This document shows, piece after piece, positions 30,596-36,716 of a stretch of 36,716 nucleotides of DNA. The stretch spans positions 1 to 36,716 of the forward strand of contig CAKZKA010000026.1 in the NCBI GenBank assembly GCA_937120965.1. Direction: 5' to 3'. Both the position numbers and the translations under genes were made by a program. Source of the DNA: an uncultured Chloroflexota bacterium. Lineage in GTDB: Bacteria > Chloroflexota > Chloroflexia > Chloroflexales > Chloroflexaceae. Every line of letters starts with the position of its first letter. Positions within the stretch are counted from its first letter, which is position 1. A model generated the notes under the pieces. It was not told where the DNA came from. It was given only the letters and a program-made list of their open reading frames with translations, and made no database searches.

Positions 30596-31033
30596 TCAGC
30601 AGGAAGCAGGGCGTGGAGGAGGTGTGGGCGGCGGCAAGGGTAATGAGTCGTGGCGGCGGGTAGCGCGCAGGATCAGAACCTGTACCGGCGCGCCGGCCAG
30701 TGGCAGTAACAACAGCGACGGACCGAGCAGCTCGAAGAAGGCGCGCGGCACGACCGGCGCAGGCGCATCGGCCCCGGCGGCTGCCGTCGCCGAGGTGTGG
30801 TGCGCGCCGCAGAGGAACCAGCCAATTGCCGGTCGTTCGGCGCGCGCCTCCAGGAAGCAGTGGAACACGCAGGTTAACGGCGTGAGCAGGCCCAGCTCAA
30901 GGACGATCAGCAACCCCAGGGCGCGCGGCAGCCAGCGCTGCGCGCCCCTGCCGATCCAGGGAACACGACCATCCATGCCGCACACGGCAGCGCAACGGCG
31001 GGCAGGCGCTTCCCATTTCTGCGTGGCTTCCAT
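30596..31033 (-). CDS. Small membrane protein, uncharacterised
   Basis: The 145-residue protein has two hydrophobic segments (about 36-60, LPRALGLLIVLELGLLTPLTC; and about 100-122, ELLGPSLLLLPLAGAPVQVL). Between them are Cys and His residues (CVFHCF, LCGAHH). The C-terminus is Pro-rich. The Cys/His content and position beside copper-chaperone genes suggest metal handling, but that is inference. ATG 31033 is chosen although it has no ribosome-binding site: a good promoter ends ten bases upstream, implying a leaderless mRNA, and excludes the longer start at 31072. Confidence 0.65.
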   Translation of the reverse strand: MEATQKWEAPARRCAAVCGMDGRVPWIGRGAQRWLPRALGLLIVLELGLLTPLTCVFHCFLEARAERPAIGWFLCGAHHTSATAAAGADAPAPVVPRAFFELLGPSLLLLPLAGAPVQVLILRATRRHDSLPLPPPTPPPRPASC

Positions 31034-31265
31034 CACAAATGGGACTATACCAGATCCCGCCGCCGCGCTCAAGTTGAGATTGCTTCACCACGTTCCAGGG
31101 AGGGAAAGTCCGCTCTCCCCGCACCCCTGGCGGAAGGGCAGGAAGCGCCCGAGCAACCAGGTTGCCCCATACCTCTGCCAGAAGAAAGGCCTGGAAGGGC
31201 TACGCCTCCCAACCCCCCCGATGCTGGAGATCTTCGTGGCGGAACGGTCAACCCGGAAAAGCGTA
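31034..31265. repeat. Degenerate repeat gap
   Basis: Contains decayed core-like GGAAGGGCTACGCCTCCC near 31193 and other GC-rich pieces, plus the promoter at 31044-31072. No gene is seen. Confidence 0.5.
31044..31072 (-). promoter_or_regulatory. Promoter giving a leaderless mRNA for the small membrane protein
   Basis: On the minus strand TTGAGC (31067-31072), a 17-base spacer and TATAGT (31044-31049) are present. Only ten bases separate the -10 from ATG 31033, so the 5' leader would be about 3-4 bases. Confidence 0.6.
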
Positions 31266-32648
31266 TCACGCCCCCAGGCTGCGCTCCAGCGGTCGCTCGG
31301 CGTACAGATCGGCCCTGGTGGAGGGTAATTCAACCCGGCCGCGGGCGGTCTGCCGCGCAAACAACATCTGCACGATGCCGATCTGTCCAACGCGAAAGCG
31401 CCAGGCCGAACCGGCGAGATAGAGCCGCCAGGCGCGGTACAACTGTTCGCCGACCAGCGCGACCGCCTCGGTGCGGCGCTCCTCCAGCCGCCGCCGCCAA
31501 TGGTCGAGGGTCAGGGCGTAATGCTCGCGGAGGCTCTCCAGGTCACGTGGCTCGAACCCCTGCTCTTCGGCATAGCTCAACATTTCGCCGGCGGGCAACA
31601 ACTCGCCGTCAGGAAAGATGTAGCGTTGAATGAAGGCCCCCTGGCCCCAGAGCCTGGCGCTCAGGCGACTCAGCGCCCCACGGGGTGGCGGCGCTGCCAG
31701 CACGATGCCGTGATTGAGGAACAGGCCCCCGGGCCGCGTGTGCCGGAATGCCGCCTCGAAGTAGGTGGGCATCTGCGTCCGGCCAACGTGCTCGACCATA
31801 CCCACGCTGACGACCTTGTCGAATACTGCCGCGGGCGGCAATTCGCGATAGTCGCAGATCTCCACCCGGCAGCGCCCGCCCAGCCCCGCCGCCGCGATCC
31901 GCTCGCGGGCCAGTTCCGCCTGCGCCTGGCTGAGGGTGATGCCCAGCGCCTCGACACCGTAGCGCTCGGCGGCGTAGCAGATCAACCCGCCCCAGCCGCA
32001 GCCAATGTCGAGCAGCCGCTCGCCAGGACGGAGCCGCAGCTTGCGGCAGATCAACTCCAGCTTGGCCTCCTGCGCCTCGTCGAGGGTCTCGCCGCCCGTT
32101 GGAAAGTAGGCGCACGAGTAGACCATGCGCCGGTCCAACCAGAGGGCATAGAAGTCGTTGCCGAGATCATAATGGTGGCGAACGGCGGCGCGATCGCGTT
32201 CCAGCGAATGGCGCAGACCCGCGTGGTGAAACTGCCCGCCGTCCGTGGCGACGGGGGCCCTGTCGTCAGCGGGGAGCGCCTGCAACCGGAGCGTCACGCG
32301 CGCCAGGCGCGCCAGCGCAGTCAGCAAGGCGCTGAGGTCATCGGCCACCCCCGTGGCAGCACCAGGATCGCCCTCGATTTCGATGTCGCCGCGCAGGTAG
32401 GTCTCGGCCAGCGTCAACTCCGACGGGGGCAGGAGCATGCGCCGGAGCGCGTCAGGACGGCGCAAGACCAGGGTGAACTCGGGCGCCCGGTCGCCTGGCT
32501 GCTCACGGCTCCCGTCCCAGAAGACGACAGCAAAGGTGCGCCGTTCAGGGGGACCAAACAGATCCAGCAGGATTTTGCGGCTCAGATCCACCGCATTCGT
32601 CGTCGCTTGCTGCGTCGTTGTCGGCCCGGGTGTGTGCAGAAAGTCCAT
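31266..32648 (-). CDS. cfa: Cyclopropane-fatty-acyl-phospholipid synthase family methyltransferase
   Basis: The 460-residue enzyme has an N-terminal domain (about 20-150) typical of bacterial CFA synthases (PSELTLAETYLRGDIEIEGD). The SAM-binding domain has DIGCGWGGL, GITLSQAQ and SVGMVEHVG, followed by YIFPDGELL and the C-terminal helical region LRVGQIGIVQMLFARQ-like. It transfers a methylene or methyl group from SAM to unsaturated lipid chains in the membrane. Its length is nearer to full CFA synthases (380-440) than to mycobacterial cyclopropane synthases (about 290). ATG 32648 has GGAGGAGGG upstream. A TATAAT and a palindrome lie just before the gene. Confidence 0.93.
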   Translation of the reverse strand: MDFLHTPGPTTTQQATTNAVDLSRKILLDLFGPPERRTFAVVFWDGSREQPGDRAPEFTLVLRRPDALRRMLLPPSELTLAETYLRGDIEIEGDPGAATGVADDLSALLTALARLARVTLRLQALPADDRAPVATDGGQFHHAGLRHSLERDRAAVRHHYDLGNDFYALWLDRRMVYSCAYFPTGGETLDEAQEAKLELICRKLRLRPGERLLDIGCGWGGLICYAAERYGVEALGITLSQAQAELARERIAAAGLGGRCRVEICDYRELPPAAVFDKVVSVGMVEHVGRTQMPTYFEAAFRHTRPGGLFLNHGIVLAAPPPRGALSRLSARLWGQGAFIQRYIFPDGELLPAGEMLSYAEEQGFEPRDLESLREHYALTLDHWRRRLEERRTEAVALVGEQLYRAWRLYLAGSAWRFRVGQIGIVQMLFARQTARGRVELPSTRADLYAERPLERSLGA

Positions 32649-32693
32649 CGTTGGCCCTCCTCCACAGGTACAATACAACCAGCAAGGGAATGG

Positions 32694-32707
32694 ATTGTAC
32701 AATTATA
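32694..32707 (-). promoter_or_regulatory. -10 element overlapping a palindrome upstream of cfa
   Basis: TATAAT on the minus strand (32702-32707) overlaps the perfect 10-bp palindrome ATTGTACAAT (32694-32703). A second TTGTAC-containing copy (TTGTATTGTACC on the minus strand, about 32667-32678) lies closer to the gene. No consensus -35 is seen. This suggests a regulated promoter. Confidence 0.45.
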
Positions 32708-35045
<2,338 letters not shown>

Positions 35046-35075
35046 CTGCGGCTGGATCTGTAGGGGCAACAACGG

Positions 35076-35150
35076 CTGCGGGCAGGGGCGAGGTCTGGCT
35101 CCACTGACGGCGTACCGCTCAGTTGGGACACACCTCGCCCCTGCCCGCAG
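35076..35150. repeat. 19-bp perfect inverted repeat / long hairpin
   Basis: CTGCGGGCAGGGGCGAGGT at 35076-35094 is exactly complementary to 35132-35150. The 37-base middle can itself pair (ACTGACGG with CCGCTCAGT, one bulge). It lies 30 bases after the ligA stop. It is not one of the modular element palindromes and occurs once in the window. Confidence 0.85.
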
Positions 35151-35171
35151 TGTCGTGGCAATGACCGGCGC

Positions 35172-35411
35172 GTGCCTGCGGCGCGCCTCCTGTTGCTGCC
35201 TGCCTACCCGTTACGGCTGACACTCGCCTGTGCAGACGGGCCATTCTGGCGCGCCTCGAACCTGCTCGCCCCACGACGCGCCACCGTCCTGGCTACCCTG
35301 CGCGCCATCCTCGACCCCGAGACGCTTGCCGCTGCCCTGGAGCGTGGACACGCCCGGGACCCCTGGATCACGACCGCTACCCTGCTGAACAAACTGGCGA
35401 CAGGAGCTTAG
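35172..35411 (+). CDS. Doubtful small open frame, 79 residues
   Basis: The GTG-start frame ends at the same place as the convergent zincin gene. The C-terminal half (ATVLATLRAILDPETLAAAL ... ATLLNKLATGA) has the look of amphipathic helices, and the N-terminal half starts with a hydrophobic stretch. There is no ribosome-binding site and no recognised family. It could be a small gene, a decayed fragment or chance coding in high-GC DNA. Confidence 0.3.
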   Translation: MPAARLLLLPAYPLRLTLACADGPFWRASNLLAPRRATVLATLRAILDPETLAAALERGHARDPWITTATLLNKLATGA

Positions 35412-36593
35412 CTACCCCTGGCGATCCATGCGCCTGATCCAGGCCCCCGGGTTGCGGATCTCCTCCAGGGTGGGCAGATTCTCGGGTCGCTCCCAGACAC
35501 GAGCGGCAAATGCCACGCCGCGCGTCTGCGTGACCGCGTTGACGAAGGCCTCGCCTTGCTGGTACTGGATCAGCTTCAGATCCATACCCGTAATGCGGTT
35601 CAGTAGTACCTCGAGCACCGTCTTATTCGCCTGGCGCTGGGCCACGCGCTGTTCGATCTGCTCAAAACTGGGGAGCAACCGTCGGCCCACCGCGTTCATT
35701 ACGTGGTTGCCGTAGCCCTCGACCAGCGACATCAATGCCTGGAGTTGCTCGAAGATGCGCCGCTGCTCCGGCGTCAGCATGGTCTCGATCCAGTGCTGGC
35801 CACTGGCGAGCCCCTGGGCCACGCGCACCAGCAACTGCGGCAGACCACTGCCGAAACGCTCCAGTTGCAGGCTGAGCTGATCGAAGTACTGCTGCAAGAG
35901 AGTACGGAAGTGCTGGCGCACCCAGGGATAGGCCTCGAACTCAAACACGTGGGTCGCCTCGTGCAGGGCGATCCAGAGACGGAAATCCTCATCGTTGAGG
36001 CCAAGTTGTTGCTGGACGCGATCGATATTCGGCTCGACGAAGTAGAGCGCGCCGCGCGCGGCAGGGTCGGGCGAGAGCAGGCTCAGATCGTACTGGCCGA
36101 GCACGCGACGAGCCAGATAGCCCAGCAGCAAGCCCAGTTGCGCACCGAGGAACTTCCCATTCAGATCGCCAAAGAGCGCCGCGGTCACACTCCGTCCGCC
36201 GCCATTCTGCTCATAGAGTTCCTCAATCGGGCGAAACAACTGCTCAAACGACTCAAAGTTTGCCAGCAGCCACTCACGCCGGTCGTGAACATAGACGCGG
36301 GTGATCGGCTGGGGCAGTTGCACGCCCAGGTACTCGGCGATCAACGGCTCACTCCGCTTCACCAGGCGAAAATACTGATCGTGGCGATAGGCCCGGTTGA
36401 GCACGGGCGCCTGCTCCCACTGCGCCACGCGCAAGGCCACCTCACGGGCCTGCTCCCAATCAATCAGCCGCGGGGGGCGGTAGCTCTCGCTGCGTGCGCG
36501 GCTCTCTATATAATGACGCGCGGCGGCGCCTGCAACAACGCCCAGGAGCAGCATAGCGCCAAGCCGGCGGAGTTCATTGGCAGATGTAGACAC
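35412..36593 (-). CDS. DUF2342-type zincin (putative zinc metalloprotease)
   Basis: The 393-residue protein has an N-terminal hydrophobic helix (about 10-26) that may anchor it in the membrane and the zincin motif HEATH (His211, Glu212, His215) in LWIALHEATHVFEFEAYPW. The surrounding sequence (FGDLNGKFLGAQLG; LLSPDP; YFVEPNI) fits the DUF2342/Zincin_2 family, known in actinobacteria as coenzyme F420 biosynthesis-associated. Function and substrate are unknown. The start is GTG 36593, with AAAGGA eight bases upstream. It converges on ligA. Confidence 0.87.
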   Translation of the reverse strand: MSTSANELRRLGAMLLLGVVAGAAARHYIESRARSESYRPPRLIDWEQAREVALRVAQWEQAPVLNRAYRHDQYFRLVKRSEPLIAEYLGVQLPQPITRVYVHDRREWLLANFESFEQLFRPIEELYEQNGGGRSVTAALFGDLNGKFLGAQLGLLLGYLARRVLGQYDLSLLSPDPAARGALYFVEPNIDRVQQQLGLNDEDFRLWIALHEATHVFEFEAYPWVRQHFRTLLQQYFDQLSLQLERFGSGLPQLLVRVAQGLASGQHWIETMLTPEQRRIFEQLQALMSLVEGYGNHVMNAVGRRLLPSFEQIEQRVAQRQANKTVLEVLLNRITGMDLKLIQYQQGEAFVNAVTQTRGVAFAARVWERPENLPTLEEIRNPGAWIRRMDRQG

Positions 36594-36716
36594 AAGTCCG
36601 TCCTTTCTAGCGGGGAAACGGGTTTCACCACCCCCTCGGGCGGGTTTAAGGGCGGACAGAACATCCGGGCTAACGTGGCTTATACCGCATTGGAACGCCC
36701 CCGCGCATGGCTCTGG
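36594..36716. repeat. Right-end gap with a decayed palindrome
   Basis: Contains GGGGAAACGGGTTTCACC near 36612, one base short of the usual palindrome, and a CCCTCGGGCGGG tail. Nothing else is recognised up to the window end. Confidence 0.5.

Overview
The window is high-GC DNA from what looks like a member of the Chloroflexota, probably class Chloroflexia. This rests on the gene set and on general impression, not on a marker gene: a SUF system with SufR and a SufU-type scaffold, an actinobacterial-type CysO/Mec/CysM cysteine pathway, a DUF2342 zincin and a YvcK homologue occur together. There is no rRNA, phage gene or transposase. About 30 protein genes, one tRNA-Cys and many intergenic palindromic repeats are present.

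Layout. 1-106: 3' end of a probable glycosyltransferase. 722-1756: YvcK-like protein. 2046-3221: NarL-family sensor kinase. 3390-3707: SufT-like MIP18/DUF59 protein. 4236-5876: YidE/AspT-type transporter. 6043-17920, all on the minus strand: a sulfur island of about 12 kb. In transcription order it is sufR, sufC, sufD, sufS, sufU, sufB, a Rieske ferredoxin, a thiosulfate sulfurtransferase, a second SufU/IscU-like scaffold, cysM, a JAMM protease (mec), a MoaD-like carrier (cysO) and a MoeZ-type E1-rhodanese enzyme. 18520-18855: DUF4177-like protein. 18907-20124: single-module Clp ATPase. 20483-21397: TPR/zinc/membrane protein. 21544-22224: LuxR-type response regulator. 22372-23166: methyltransferase. 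23799-25975: glycosyltransferase and CDP-paratose-epimerase-like pair. 26084-26158: tRNA-Cys. 26213-26875: DUF2064 glycosyltransferase. 27573-31033, minus strand: a copper-delivery group (membrane protein, YtkA/FixH-like lipoprotein, SCO1, PCu(A)C, small membrane protein). 31266-32648: CFA synthase. 32970-35045: LigA. 35412-36593: zincin.

How the genes work together. SufS draws sulfur from cysteine, SufU relays it and SufBCD builds Fe-S clusters, under a SufR-type Fe-S sensor whose promoter carries an inverted repeat over its -10. Immediately downstream, MoeZ would activate and sulfurate CysO, CysM would make a CysO-cysteine adduct and the JAMM protease would release cysteine. Cysteine supply and cysteine use thus sit in one co-oriented block. 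The CysO here ends in Gly-Gly-Arg-Arg rather than Gly-Gly, so the carrier probably needs trimming before use.

The non-coding DNA is unusual. Nearly every gap contains pieces of one modular element family: a GC-rich hairpin cap, one to six copies of a 48-bp core and a closing cap. Other palindromes (GGGAAACCGGGTTTCCC and GTAGAGGCG...CGCCTCTAC types) lie between or inside them. Several gene promoters abut the element caps. These repeats generate many spurious open frames, which are not annotated as genes.
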